The notes under the pieces were generated by a model. That model worked only from the letters and a program-made list of their open reading frames with translations, had not been told where the DNA came from and did not search any database. From Rhodococcus opacus (lineage in GTDB: Bacteria; Actinomycetota; Actinomycetes; Mycobacteriales; Mycobacteriaceae): DNA of 64,000 nt. The position numbers were made by a program, and so were the translations under genes. Shown piece by piece: positions 44,635 to 57,200 of this stretch. The stretch lies in assembly GCF_012396235.1 (NCBI RefSeq), contig NZ_JAAXPA010000004.1:295746-359745 (forward strand), written 5' to 3'. Numbering within the stretch: the first letter of the stretch is position 1; each line of letters opens with the position of its first letter.

Positions 44635-45641
44635 CGGCCGACCGACCGGTCACGATCGACTCGGTCGCGCTCTGGTTCCCGGACGACGAGGTGACCGTGG
44701 CCGGCCTGCCCGAGCTCGACGAACTGCCGATCGCTCAGCGCGAGCACGCATTGTCACTGGGCATCGACACGGTGCGGATCGGAATCGGGCTCTCCGAGGT
44801 GGATCTGGCGCACGCCGCGGCGGACGAGGCGCTCCGGAAGGCGGGCCTCGACGCCACCGAACTCGACGCGCTGCTGCTCGTCCAGGGCCGGGTTCCGCAG
44901 TACCTGCTCGCGTCCGAGGCGACCAGGCTGCAGCACCTGCTCGGTGCGACCCAGGCGTTCACCACCGGTGTGGGTGACCTCGGGTGCGTGTCCGTCTCGG
45001 CGGCGTTCGCGCTCGCGTCGGCGTTGCTCCGCGGCGACCCCCGTTGCCAGAACGTCCTCGTCGTCGCGGCGGCGAAGACACCTACCCGGTCGCGGTACCG
45101 GTCGCCGATGACGCTCCTGGGTGACGGCGCCGCCGCGGTCCTGCTGACGACGTCGGGGACCGGCCGGTACGAACTCGTCGACCAGATGATCCGCAGCGAC
45201 GGAAAATACGCCGACCTGTTCCACATCGACTACCGCGACGTCCGCGAAGCCGACTGGGTCGAGGAATGCGCCGACGAACCCACATACTCGTTCCGTCTCG
45301 CGGTCGAGAGCCGGAAGCGGTTCACGGAGATCAACGCGGACCTGCTGGCTCGGAACGGGCTGCAGCAGGACGCGATCGGCGTGTTCCTCATGCAGAACCT
45401 GTCGCTCGGTGCGTTCACGTTCTGGCAGGAGGCACTCGACGTCACCATCGATCCCGTCTGCCGCGACAACCTGGCCCGCTTCGGCCACCTCGGATCCGTC
45501 GACGTCGCGGCGAACCTCGAGCACGCTGCGTCCGTACAGGCGCCCGGCGACTACTGCGTGATCATGAACAGCAGCCCGGTCGCGGCGTGGAGCAGCGCGC
45601 TGCTCCGACGCCTGCCGGATCGACCCGGGCACGGGAAGTGA
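44631..45641 (+). CDS. KAS III-like protein with altered active site
   Basis: A 336-residue thiolase-fold protein of the FabH family. The nucleophile Cys119 is kept in GDLGCVSVSAAFALASAL. The usual His of PHQAN is Met in FLMQNLSLGAF, and the usual GNTS-type Asn is replaced in FGHLGSVD. Decarboxylative condensation needs those two residues, so it more likely works as an acyltransferase or thioester-handling enzyme. Gene order places it between the dehydrogenase and FkbH-like genes. Confidence 0.82.
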   Translation: MTADRPVTIDSVALWFPDDEVTVAGLPELDELPIAQREHALSLGIDTVRIGIGLSEVDLAHAAADEALRKAGLDATELDALLLVQGRVPQYLLASEATRLQHLLGATQAFTTGVGDLGCVSVSAAFALASALLRGDPRCQNVLVVAAAKTPTRSRYRSPMTLLGDGAAAVLLTTSGTGRYELVDQMIRSDGKYADLFHIDYRDVREADWVEECADEPTYSFRLAVESRKRFTEINADLLARNGLQQDAIGVFLMQNLSLGAFTFWQEALDVTIDPVCRDNLARFGHLGSVDVAANLEHAASVQAPGDYCVIMNSSPVAAWSSALLRRLPDRPGHGK

Positions 45642-45646
45642 TCGCG

Positions 45647-46690
45647 ATGGAGCAGACGGTGAAGTGCGTGGTCTGGGATCTCGACGACACCATCTGGGAC
45701 GGCGTCGTCCTCGAACAGGACGCCCCCGTACCGAAAGCCGACGCCCTCCGCGCCCTGGACGTGCTCGACCGTCGCGGCATTCTGCACGCCGTGGCGAGCC
45801 GCGGCGAATACGAACCCGCCGCCGCGCACCTGCGCATGCACGGGCTCGAGGAACTGTTCTGCGCCGTCGACGTCGGCTGGGGCCCGAAGTCGGAGGCCGT
45901 GCGCCGCATCGCGGAGACACTGAATCTGGGTCTCGACACCATCGCTTTCGTCGACAACGATCCCGTCGAGCGGGCCGAGGTGTCCGAGGCGCTTCCCCCG
46001 GTGCGCTGTTATCCCGCCGAGCAGATCGCGTCGTTCCCCGACCTTCCCGAGCTGACTCCGCCCGCCGTCACCGAGGAGGCGAGGCAGCGGAGGTCGCTGT
46101 ACCGCGCCGAACGGATCCGTCAGGTGAGCGAACAGGAGTTCCACGGGTCCAACTCCGAGTTCCTGGCCTCGCTCGAATTGGTCATGACGGTCCGCCGCGC
46201 GACCGAGGACGACCTCGAACGCGCCCACGAACTGACCGTCCGGTCTCATCAACTCAACACGACGGGCCGGACTTTCGGCATCGACGAACTGCGCCGGCTG
46301 TGCGCCTCGGACGACCACGAGGTGCTCGTGGCGTCGCTCGGCGACCGATTCGGCGGGTACGGCACGATCGGTCTCGCGGTCTCGGAGATCCGTGGCGACG
46401 ATTCCGTCCTGCAACTGCTGCTGATGTCGTGCCGGGTGATGTCCCGTGGGGTCGGGACGGCGCTGATCCGGCACGTCGTCGAGCGGGCCCGCGCCCACGG
46501 CAGGCGGGCGCTCGCCGAGTTCGTGCCGACGGACGTCAACCGGGTCATGCTGGTGACCCTGCGATTCGCGGGCTTCGACGTCGTCGACCCGAACCGCGAT
46601 CGGATACTGCTGCTGTGCAATGACTTTCGCAGTGTCTCGGCGCCGAACGCCGACCACGTCGCGGTCCTCTCGGGAGACGTGGCGCCATGA
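45647..46690 (+). CDS. FkbH-like HAD-IIIC enzyme with GNAT domain
   Basis: A 347-residue protein of the FkbH family. The N-terminal HAD part has VVWDLDDTIWDGVV with the catalytic Asp pair and FVDNDPVER; the C-terminal part is a GNAT-like fold with SCRVMSRGVGTALIRHVVE. FkbH proteins take 1,3-bisphosphoglycerate, remove phosphate and load glyceryl onto an ACP, the first step to hydroxy- or methoxymalonyl-ACP. The ATG at 45647 is preceded by GGGAAG; a GTG at 45638 overlapping the previous stop is an alternative. Confidence 0.9.
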   Translation: MEQTVKCVVWDLDDTIWDGVVLEQDAPVPKADALRALDVLDRRGILHAVASRGEYEPAAAHLRMHGLEELFCAVDVGWGPKSEAVRRIAETLNLGLDTIAFVDNDPVERAEVSEALPPVRCYPAEQIASFPDLPELTPPAVTEEARQRRSLYRAERIRQVSEQEFHGSNSEFLASLELVMTVRRATEDDLERAHELTVRSHQLNTTGRTFGIDELRRLCASDDHEVLVASLGDRFGGYGTIGLAVSEIRGDDSVLQLLLMSCRVMSRGVGTALIRHVVERARAHGRRALAEFVPTDVNRVMLVTLRFAGFDVVDPNRDRILLLCNDFRSVSAPNADHVAVLSGDVAP

Positions 46691-48258
46691 CGGACGTGGT
46701 CGCGAACGGTGGGGTGATGTCCGGGATTCTCCGCCAGTGCGCGCGGGTTCCCGGCCGGATCGCGATCGTGGTGGGCGACCGGTCGCTGACGTATCGCGAA
46801 CTCGATTCGGCGAGCGAGGCACTGGCGCGGCAACTCGCCGCCCTCGGTATCCGGCCGGGCCAGGTTGTGCTGATCCACCAGCGGCAGAGCGTCGAGACGG
46901 TGGTGGGGATGATCGCCGCGCTGCGACTGGGTGCAGCGTGGTGCGTGATCGAACCCGGACATCCGGTGGGTCAGCTCCGCGCACTCCTCGGTGACATCGA
47001 CTGTGGTGCCATCGTCTTCGGGTCCGCGGATCCGAAGACGTCGCCGGCGTGGATCCGCGACCTGGCCCGCAGCGCGGTCGGACGTGTTCCCGCACTGCAC
47101 GACCGGGACGCCGAGCACCGGCCCGTCGCCGAACCGGCCGATCTACCCGAACACGTGCCCGCGGGCACCGCCGCCTACGTGATCACCACGTCCGGGTCGA
47201 CCGGCGTCCCCAAGGCCGTCGTCGCGAGCCGCGCCAACCTCGCCAGCATGGTCGACGGCCGCAACTACGACTACGACGACGGCGACCTCGTCACGTTCTC
47301 CGCGTTCCGCCTCACGTGGGACGGTTCCCTGCTGAAGACCCTGTGGGCGTTGTGCACCGGCGGCACCAGCGTGCTCCCGGACGCTCGCGAACTGATGGAC
47401 GCCGAGGCCGTCGCCGCGCTCGCCCGGACATGGCAGACCACCCACCTGGTCGCGACCCCCTCGTTCTACCGGCTGCTGCTGCCGCATCTCACCCCGCTGC
47501 GCGAGCGTCTGCGATTGGTGACGCTTGCGGGAGAGGCCCTTCCGGGCACGCTCGTCGAACAACATCGTGCGGTGCTGCCCGGGGTCCCGCTGAGCAACGA
47601 GTACGGTCCCACCGAGACGACTGTCAGCTGCCTCGCTCATCCGGTGCGCGACGTGCCCGCCTCGATCGCGCCGATCGGCAGACCACTGGGCGCGAGCACG
47701 GCCTACGTCCTCGACGCGAAACTGGTCGAGGTGCCGTACGGAGCGGTGGGGGACCTGTACGTCGGCGGTCCGCAGATCTCCGAGGGCTACGCGTCCCGCC
47801 CGGCCGCCACCGCGGCCCGCTTCGTCGCCGACCCCTTCGCGGCGCGGCCCGGTGCGCGGATGTATCACACAGGCGACCTCGCACGCGTCGATCCGCACGG
47901 CGACATCGAATTCCGCGGCCGGTTCGACGGACAGGTGAAAGTGCGCGGCGCCCGGGTCGAGAGACACGCGGTGGAGGCCGTGCTGGAGAGTCACCCCGCG
48001 ATCCACCAGGCGGTGGTTCTCGCGACCGCCGACGAACACGGGGAGACGGTGTTGACCGCGTTCTGGGTGCCCTCGGCCGCGGCGACCGTACTGCCCACAC
48101 CACGCGACCTGATCGCGCACTGCGCCGCGCGGCTCGTCGCGCAGGCGGTGCCCGACCGCTTCCTCGCGCTCGGCGCCCTTCCGCTCGCACCGAGCAGCAA
48201 GGTGGACGAGGCGGCGTTGCGCCGGCTGCTGCCCAGCGGAGGTGGTGGCGTTGCGTGA
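46687..48258 (+). CDS. Free-standing NRPS adenylation protein
   Basis: A 523-residue adenylation domain without fused carrier. Core motifs: A3 [15 protein letters not shown]4 FRLTWDGS (Asp equivalent to D235 kept, hinting at an amino acid substrate), A5 [11 protein letters not shown]7 YHTGDLARV and A10 SSKVDEAAL with the catalytic Lys. By-eye code reads roughly D-G-L-V-T-A-E-V-S-K, which I cannot assign. Its C-terminal part [14 protein letters not shown] closely matches the broken A domain in the next gene ([14 protein letters not shown]), suggesting trans loading of that module. Confidence 0.9.
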   Translation: MTDVVANGGVMSGILRQCARVPGRIAIVVGDRSLTYRELDSASEALARQLAALGIRPGQVVLIHQRQSVETVVGMIAALRLGAAWCVIEPGHPVGQLRALLGDIDCGAIVFGSADPKTSPAWIRDLARSAVGRVPALHDRDAEHRPVAEPADLPEHVPAGTAAYVITTSGSTGVPKAVVASRANLASMVDGRNYDYDDGDLVTFSAFRLTWDGSLLKTLWALCTGGTSVLPDARELMDAEAVAALARTWQTTHLVATPSFYRLLLPHLTPLRERLRLVTLAGEALPGTLVEQHRAVLPGVPLSNEYGPTETTVSCLAHPVRDVPASIAPIGRPLGASTAYVLDAKLVEVPYGAVGDLYVGGPQISEGYASRPAATAARFVADPFAARPGARMYHTGDLARVDPHGDIEFRGRFDGQVKVRGARVERHAVEAVLESHPAIHQAVVLATADEHGETVLTAFWVPSAAATVLPTPRDLIAHCAARLVAQAVPDRFLALGALPLAPSSKVDEAALRRLLPSGGGGVA

Positions 48259-51200
48259 GCACCATACCGAGGCCGTCGGCGGCGCGGAAGTACCGTTCCC
48301 GCTGTCGTCGGCCCAATACGAGGCGTGGCTGGCCCAGCAACTGGCCCCCGACGTGCCGCTGTGCATCGCCCAGTACGTCGAGGTACACGGCGATCTGGAC
48401 GTCGACCTCCTGCGCGAGGCCACCGTCGCGACCGCCGACGAATTCGGATCGCCCTTCCTCCGGTTGATCGACAGGGACGGTCAGCCGTTCCAACTGGTCG
48501 ACCCGTCGACGGACCGGTCGATCGGCCTGCTGGACTTCCGCGGGGACGCCGAACCGGTGGACGCCGCCCGCCGATGGATGCGCGCCGACTGCGAGACCCC
48601 ACTGGATCCGACTCGCGACCGCCTCGTCGAATCGTCGATTCTTCGCGTCGGTGAGACGCACTACCTGTGGTACAGCAAGATTCACCACGTCGCCCTGGAC
48701 GGTTACGGTGCGATGACGATGCTCAACCGCATCGCGGCCCGGTACACCGCGAAGGTGCTCGACCGGGAACTGCCGCCCAACGAGGCCGTGGACCCCCGGC
48801 AGCTGTACGAGGCCGATCAGCAGTACCGGTCGTCGACCCGCTTCGCCGCGGACCGGCAGTTCTGGGCCGAACGGGTCGGCGGCCTCGGACCCGGATCGAG
48901 CCTGGCCCGACGGACCGGGCCCGCGGTCGCCACGAGCACCGACGTCACCGCGCCCCTGCCGGACGCGGCGGAGCGAGCGCTCGGCGACGCCGGGGCCCAC
49001 GGGACCGCGAAGATCATCGCCGCGTTCGCCTGCTACCTGTCGAGGACGACGGGACGCCGGGACGTGCTCGTGAAGATCCCGGTGTCGGCGCGCACCACCG
49101 CGACCCTGCGACGGTCCGGCGGAATGGTGGCGGGCGTCGTGCCGCTTCCCGTGCAGATCTGCCCCGGGGACACGGTGGGGCAACTGGTGGAGCGGGTGCA
49201 ACTCGACCTGATGGGCGCGCTGCGACACCAGCGTTTCGGGCTCGGCGACATCCGGCGCGACGCGGGCGCCGGTGCGGCGCAGTCGCTGTCGGGTCCGATG
49301 GTCAACGTCATGCTCTTCCACCAGGAACTCGTTCTGGGGCCGCTCGTCGGCGAATACCACATCGTCACGTCCGGGCCGGTCGAGGATCTGCTCGTCAACG
49401 TGTACCGGAGCGGCACACCGGTCCGGACCTTCGTCCACTTCCTGGCCAACCCCAACCGGTACGACGCCGACGAGGTCGGCGCGCATCACCGGCAGTTCCT
49501 GGAACTGCTCGGCGACTTCGTCACGGCCGACGCGGACGCCGCGCTCACCACCGTCCACGAGGAGACGGCCCAGCTCGACTTCTGGACGCGCACACTGGCG
49601 GACGCGCCCCCGGTGCTGGACCTGCCCACCGACCGTCCGCGGCCCGCGCGGCCGTCCCACCGCAGCGCCGCCGTCGACGTCGCACTCGACCCGGATCTGC
49701 GGCGCAGCCTGGAAGCGTTCGCCGCCGAACACCGCGCGGTCGCCGCCACCGTGATCCATGCGGTGCTGGCGCTGGTGCTGGCACGGTCGGCTCGGACCGA
49801 CGACGTCGTCCTCGGCGCGGGGACGGACACCGACCCGGTGGTGTTGCGGACCCACGTGTGCGGTTCGGACCGCTTCGGCGAGTATGTCGGCACGGTGCGG
49901 GACGCCGACGCGGAGGCGTTCGCGCACCGCGGTGTGCCCGCCCGGCGAATTCTGGACATCCTCGACCCGCCGCGGTCCACGTCCCACGCACCGCTCTTCC
50001 AGGTACTGCTCGAATTCGCGGACCAGGCAGGGGAACTCGGCGACCTCGACCTGCGCGTGACGGTGTCGGACACGACGGCCCGATTCACCTACGCGACAGA
50101 CCTGTTCGACGCCGCCACCGTGGAGGGAATCGCCCGGCGGTTCGTGCGGACCGCCGCGACCGCCGCCGCGGATCCGTCTGTCGTGATCGGCGACCTCGAC
50201 CTGGTCGAACCGGCCGAACGCGCTGTGCAGCAGGACTGGTCGATCCGTCCGGGGGATGCCGCCGACGAGACGACACTCGGTGAGTTGTTCGCCGCCCGGG
50301 CGGCGCGGAGCCCCGACGCCACCGCCGTCGTGTCGGGTGGCGAGCGCACGAGTTACGGCGACCTCGATGCCCGGTCGAACCGCCTTGCACGGCACCTGCT
50401 CTCGCGGGGTGTGGGCCCGGAGTCGTCGGTCGCGGTGGCGATGCCGCGATCGGCGGCGCTCGTCGTCGCACTCGTGGCGATCGTCAAGGCCGGGGCCGCC
50501 TATCTCCCCATCGACGCGGACCATCCCGGGGAGCGCTCGGCGCGCGTCCTCGACGACGCCCACCCGGTGTGCATTCTGGCCACCCGGGACACCGCGGTCG
50601 CACTGCCGGCGTCGGACATTCCTGTTCTGCTCCTCGATTCGACGGACACGGATCTCGACGGCAGCTCTGCGGACCCGCTGACCGACGCCGACCGGACACC
50701 GGTCGATCCGGACTCGTTGGCCTACGTCGTCTACACGTCGGGATCGACGGGACGGCCGAAGGGCGTCGCGGTGTCGCACAGCAACGTGGTCTCGCTCTTC
50801 ACGAGCACCCGGGACCTGTTCCGGTTCGCGGACACCGACGTGTGGACGATGTTCCACTCCCCGGCATTCGACTTCTCGGTCTGGGAGTTGTGGGGCGCGC
50901 TGCTGCACGGCGGGACCCTGGTCGTCGTCGACTTCGACACCACCCGGTCGCCCGCCGCGTTCCTCGCGCTGCTGCGCCGCGAGCGGGTGACGGTGCTGAG
51001 CCAGACGCCGACGGCGTTCTCGCAGCTGATCGAGGCCACCGACGCGGAGGACGACGCGGGCCCGCCGCTGCTGCGCTACGTCGTGCTCGGCGGCGAGGCG
51101 CTCGACTTCGGGCAACTCGAACGCTGGTACTCCCGCCACGACGAGGACGCGCCCGTGCTGGTGAACATGTACGGCATCACAGAGACGACGGTGCACGTCA

Positions 51201-54200
51201 CGCACCTCCCGCTCGGGCGCGGGCTCGCCGCCGCCGCGTGGACGAGCAAGGTAGGGCGGCCGATCCCCGGATTCCGGGTGTCGGTGCTGGACGCGCGGTT
51301 GCATCCGGTGCCGGTCGGTGTGGCCGGCGAACTGTACGTGGCGGGACCGCAGGTCGCGCGCGGCTACCTGGGCCGCGCCGGGCTCACGGCGTCCCGCTTC
51401 GTCGCGGATGCGTCGGGCGCCCGGATGTACCGGACCGGGGACATCGTCCGGTGGCGACGTGACGGGAGTCTCGACTACCTCGGACGCGACGACCTCCAGG
51501 TCGAGATCCGCGGATTCCGGGTGGAACTCGGCGAAGTGGAATGGGTGCTGGGCCGGTGCGACGGGGTCGCGCAGGCAGTGGTGACCCTGCACGAGGATCC
51601 GGTGACCGGCCCGGCTCCGGCGGCGTACGTGGTGCCCGAGGCGGGTGCGATCGTCGACACGGAGGCCGTGCTGGAATTCGCCGGAACCGCGTTGCCGTCG
51701 TACATGGTCCCGGCCTCGGTGACGGTCCTCGAGCGGCTCCCGCTCACCGTCAACGGGAAACTGGACCGGGCGGCACTTCCGGCGCCCGTCACGGCTTCCC
51801 GCGCCGAATTCGTGGCACCGGGGACTCCCGCCGAGGAGTCGCTCACCGTCATCTTCGCCGCGCTGCTCGGCGTGCCCGCGGTCGGGGTCGACGACGACTT
51901 CTTCGCGCTCGGCGGCAACTCGCTGATCGCGGCGAAGGTCGTGGCGCGGATTCACGGTGTGCTCGGTGCGGGCGTGGGTGTGCGCGACGTCTTCGAGGCG
52001 CGGACGGTGCGGTCGCTGGCGGCACGGGTGAGCCGAGCGGCATCGGCCGACCGGCCGCCGCTGGTGGCGACGGACCGGTCCGCGGCGGCCCCGGTGTCCC
52101 TGGCGCAGACGCGGATGTGGTTCCTCGACCAGTTCGACACGACGTCGCCCGCCTACAACATCGCGGCGGCCTTCCGATTGCGCGGCCACCTCGACGTCGC
52201 GGCGCTGCACACGGCGCTGACGGACGTGGTGGACCGGCACGAGGCGTTGCGGACGATCTTCCCGATGCGGGGCGACACGCCCGTGCAGTCGGTGATCCCG
52301 GCGGCGGAGGCGGTGCCCGGTCTCCGCGCGGTCACGGTGTCGGGGGAGAGCGACCTCCGGGGCCGGCTCGCGGCGGCCCTGTCCGCGGGCTTCGAGGTGA
52401 CCGCGCAGGTTCCGTTGCGGGCGCACCTGTTCGAGGTCGGTCCGCGCGATCACGCCCTCGCCCTGGTGGTCCATCACATCGCTGCGGACGCGCTGTCGCT
52501 GGGCCCGCTGGCCCGGGACATCACGTCCGCGTACACCGCCCGGGCGCGGGGACATGCGCCGGCCTGGGTGCCGCTTCCGGTGCAGTACGCCGACTACAGC
52601 ATCTGGCAGCGGGCACTGCTCGGATCGGAGGACGATCCCGGCTCCCTGATGTCCCGCCAGCTCGGGTACTGGCGTTCCGCGCTCGCCGACGCGCCGGTCG
52701 TGACGGACCTGCCGATGGATCGCGCACGTCCCGAACACCGGTCGCTCGCCGGCGCGCGGGAGTCGTTCGACATCGGGGACCGCCTGCACCGGAAGGTGGT
52801 CGCCCTTGCGCGCGAACACGATGCGACCGTGTTCATGGTGACGCACGCGGCATTTGCGGTCCTGGTGTCCCGCTTGGGAAGCGCCACCGACGTGGTGATC
52901 GGATCCGCGGTGGCGGGACGCGGTGAGGCCGTCCTCGACGACGTGGTGGGGATGTTCGTCAACACTCTGGCACTGCGCACCCCCGTCCACGGCGCCGACT
53001 CGTTCACCGCGCTGCTCGCCGCCGTGCGGGACCGCGACCTGGAGGCGTTCGCGCACGCGGAGGTGCCGTTCGAGCGGGTGGTCGAGGCGCTCGCTCTCCC
53101 GCGCACCACGGCGCACGCGCCGTTGTTCCAGGTGCTGTTCGAATTCCAGGACGTCGTGCGGCCGACCCCGAGCCTGCCGGAACTGGAGGTGGAGGAGATC
53201 GACCTCGGTGTCTCCGTCTCCACCTTCGACCTGCAGCTGACCCTGGCCGAACGATTCGGAGAGGACGGGTCGCCGGCCGGGATCAGCGCGGGATTCACCT
53301 ATGCCACCGATATCTTCGATGCCGCGACCGTCCGCAAGTTCGCCGAACGATACGTACGGTTCCTCGACGCGGTGGTCGCCGACCCGGACGTTCCCCTGGC
53401 CCGATTCGATCTGCTGTCGCCCGGCGAACGCGAGGCACTCGTCCCGGTGCGCGGGCGGCCCACCGGCACGACCCGGTTGCTGCCGGAGATCCTCTCCGCC
53501 GCGGCCGCCCGGGACCCGCACGCCGTGGCGCTGTCGTACGGCAACGCGGTGATGTCGTATCGCGAACTCGACGACTGGTCGAACCGCCTGGCCTGGGTGT
53601 TGATCCGCCGCGGAATCGGACCGGAGGATCACGTGGCGATAGGGCTCGTCCGATCCGTGGAACTGGTGGTGTCGGTGTGGGCGGTGGCGAAGTCGGGTGC
53701 GTCGTTCGTCCCGGTGGATCCGAGTCTGCCGCCGGGGAGGATCGCCGACATCCTCGCCGACTGCGGGGCGGTGGCGGGACTCACGGTCGCCGAACAGCGC
53801 GACCGGATGCCGGACGGCGTGGAGTGGCTGCTCCTCGATTATCCGGGCCCGACGCGGCGATGGGAGTCCCGTCCGATCACCGACGACGACCGGGTCGTGC
53901 CGCTGAGACCGGGCCATCCGGCGTATCTGATGTACACGTCCGGATCGACGGGGGCACCGAAGGGCGTCGTGATCCTCCATGCGGGGTTGCAGAACTTCAC
54001 GATCGATCAGCGCACCCGGTACGCGACGACGAATGCCTCGCGCGTCCTGAATCTCGCGTCGCCCGGGTTCGACGCGACGATGCTCGAATACCTCGCGGCG
54101 TTCGGCGCCGGTGCGCGACTGGTCATCGCGGCGCCGCACGTCTACGGCGGCGCCGCACTGACGGAACTGCTGGCGGCGGAGAGGATCACGCACGCGTTCG

Positions 54201-57200
54201 CCACCCCCGCGGTCCTGGCCACGATCGACCCGCGTGGTCTACGCCTGCTCCGCACGCTCGTCGTCGGGGGCGAACGCTGCCCGCCGGAGTTGCTGGCCCG
54301 CTGGGCGTCCGGGCGCACCCTGCTCGTCGGCTACGGTCCGACCGAGACGACGGTGATGTCGAACATCGGCGACCCGATGACACCCGGCGACCCCGTGCGG
54401 ATCGGCCACCCGATGCGCGGTGTCCGCGAACTCGTCCTCGACGAGTGGTTGCGTCCGGTGCCGGTCGGTGTGGTGGGTGAGCTGTACGTGCTGGGAGACG
54501 GTCTGGCGCGCGGCTACCACCGGCGCGCGGGGGTGAGCGCTGCCTCGTTCGTGGCGAACCCGTTCGACCACCCGGGATCACGCATGTACCGCACCGGCGA
54601 CCTGATGCGCTGGACGAAGGACGGTCGGCTGGAATACCTGGGCCGCAACGATTTCCAGGTCAAATTGCGCGGCCAGCGGGTCGAGCCGGGGGAGGTGGAG
54701 GCGGCGCTCACCCGTTGCCCCGGCGTCGCGCAGGCGGTGGTCGTGGTCCGCCACACACCCGCTGCCGAGGCGGTCCTCGCCGGATACGTCACGGCGGAGG
54801 ACGGCGCGGACCTCGACACGAGCGAGGTGATGCAGTTCGCCGGGTCCGTCCTCGCGCCGTTCATGGTGCCTGCCTCGGTGACGATCCTCGATCGACTGCC
54901 GCTGGGCGCCAACGGCAAGGTCGACCGGCACGCGCTGCCGGAGCCCGAATTCGCGCCCCGCATCTTCCGGGCGCCCGGCACCCCCTTCGAATCCGCGGTG
55001 GCCGACGTGTTCGCCGAGGTACTCGGGACCGGCGTCGTCGGAGCCGACGACGACTTCTTCGCGTCCGGAGGCAACTCGCTGACCGCGACGCAGGTGGTCG
55101 CGCGGATCAACTCCGCGCTCGGCACGGACGTCGGTGTGCGGGACGTGTTCGAGACCCCGACCGTTCGGGCGCTCGCGGCACGGATCGCGCGCGAGACCGC
55201 GGGCGGCGAAGCTCGGCCTGCGATCGCGGGGCCCCGGCGCCCCGACGCGGTGCCGCTGTCCTGGGCGCAGCACCGGATGTGGCTCCTCAATCAGTTCGAC
55301 CCGTCCTCGCCCGCGTACAACGTCGCGATGATCGTCCGGCTGTCGGGTGACCTCGACGTCGACGCGCTGACCGCCGCCCTCGCCGACGTGGTGGACCGGC
55401 ACGAATCGCTCCGCACCCGGTACCCGTACGGCGATTCGGGACCCACCCAGGTGATCGTCGGTGCGGGCCACGTCGCGCAGCTCACCGTGTCGACGTCCGA
55501 CGATCCGGTACGCGAACAGATCTCGGAACTCGTGTCGGCGGGTTTCGACGTCGCCACCGAAGTCCCGATGCGGGCCAGGCTGTTCGAACTCGGCGACCGG
55601 GAGCACGTCCTCGTCGTCGTGGTGCACCACATCGCGGCCGACGGGTTCTCGATGGTTCCGCTCGCCCGCGACGTGATGACGGCGTACACCGCGCGGTCCG
55701 AGGGCTGTGCGCCGGGATGGGAGCCGCTGCCGGTGCAGTACCCCGACTACACCGTGTGGCAGCGGGAACTCCTCGGCTCGGAGGACGACGCGGACTCCTT
55801 GCTGTCGCGGCAGCTGGACTACTGGCGATCCGCTCTCGCCGACGCGCCGGCGGTGACCGCGTTGCCCACGGACCGTGACCGCCCGCGGCGGCGATCGGCC
55901 ACCGGTGACCGGGTGACGTTCGGGATCGGCGCCGACCTGCACCGGGGCGCGGTGGCATTGGCGCGGGCTCGACGGTGCACCGTGTTCATGGTCGTGCACG
56001 CGGCCCTCGCCGTGTTGCTGGCCCGTTCGGGCGGCACCGACGATGTGGTGATCGGGTCGCCGGTCGCCGGCCGCGGCGAGGCCGTCCTCGACGACGTGGT
56101 GGGAATGTTCGTCAACACGCTGGTGCTGCGGACCGACGTGTCGGGGACTTTCGACGATCTGCTCGCCCGGGTCCGCGAGACCGACCTCGCGGCCTACGCC
56201 CACGCAGACGTGCCGTTCGAGCGGGTGGTGGAGGCGCTGAACCCGCCTCGGTCCCAGTCGCATTCACCGCTGTTCCAGGTGCTGCTCGAGTTCCGGAACA
56301 CCGAACATCCCGATCTCGCCCTCCCGCACCTGGAGGCCGAAGTTCTCGAACCCGACGTCGAGGTGTCGCTCTTCGACCTGCAGCTGACGGTGCGCGAGCG
56401 GTACGACGAGTCCGGAACACCGGAAGGGATGACGGCGGGATTCACCTACGCCACCGACCTCTTCGATGCGGCGACCATGCAGGCCCTGGCCGATCGGTTC
56501 ACCAGGATCCTCGCCGCGTTCGTCGCGGATCCGACAGTCGCCGTCGGAGACGTCGACGTGCTGGCCCCGGACGAGCGCACCCGGATTCGCGAATGGAGTG
56601 CGGCGGCCGAGACCGTCGTGCTCGATCCCCGGCTGGAGCTCAGCCCCGAAGGCGTGACCGGTGCGGTGTACGTGGCCGATACACCGGAGCACCACATTTC
56701 GGCGCCGGCGGCGGCCGCGACGTTCGTGGCGAATCCGTTCGGCGCCCCGGGCTCCCGGATGGTCCGGACGGGCGCGCTCGCGCGGTGGAACCGGTCCGGA
56801 CGACTGCTGAGCGTGGGCGCCACCGGGCCTCCGTCGCGGTCGGTCACGGAGGTCGTGGCGAGTCACCCGGCGGTCCGCGAAGCGGTGGTCCTCACGACCG
56901 CGACCGGTGTCACCGCCTTCTGGGTGCCGGCAGCCGCGGCGGCCGTGCTACCGATGGCGGACGACCTGCGGGAGTTCAGCGCCGGGCGGCTCGACGCCCG
57001 ATCGGTTCCCACACGGTTCGTCGCACTCGGTGCCGTCCCGCGGACAGCGGACGGCGAGGTGGACGAGAACGCGCTGCGCGCACTCGTCTCCGAGGCAGCG
57101 CCTGCGCCCGGCGAGTCGCGGCACCGCTGGACGACGCTGCAACGGTCGGTCGCCGAGCATTGGACGGCGGTGCTGGGGCACGACGACTTCGGTCCCGAAG

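Noticed and set aside
47624..54193. A 2,189-codon open frame on the minus strand across the NRPS gene
   Set aside because: It is antisense to clear NRPS domains, has His/Arg/Gly-biased composition and no family motifs; high-GC third positions routinely open such frames.
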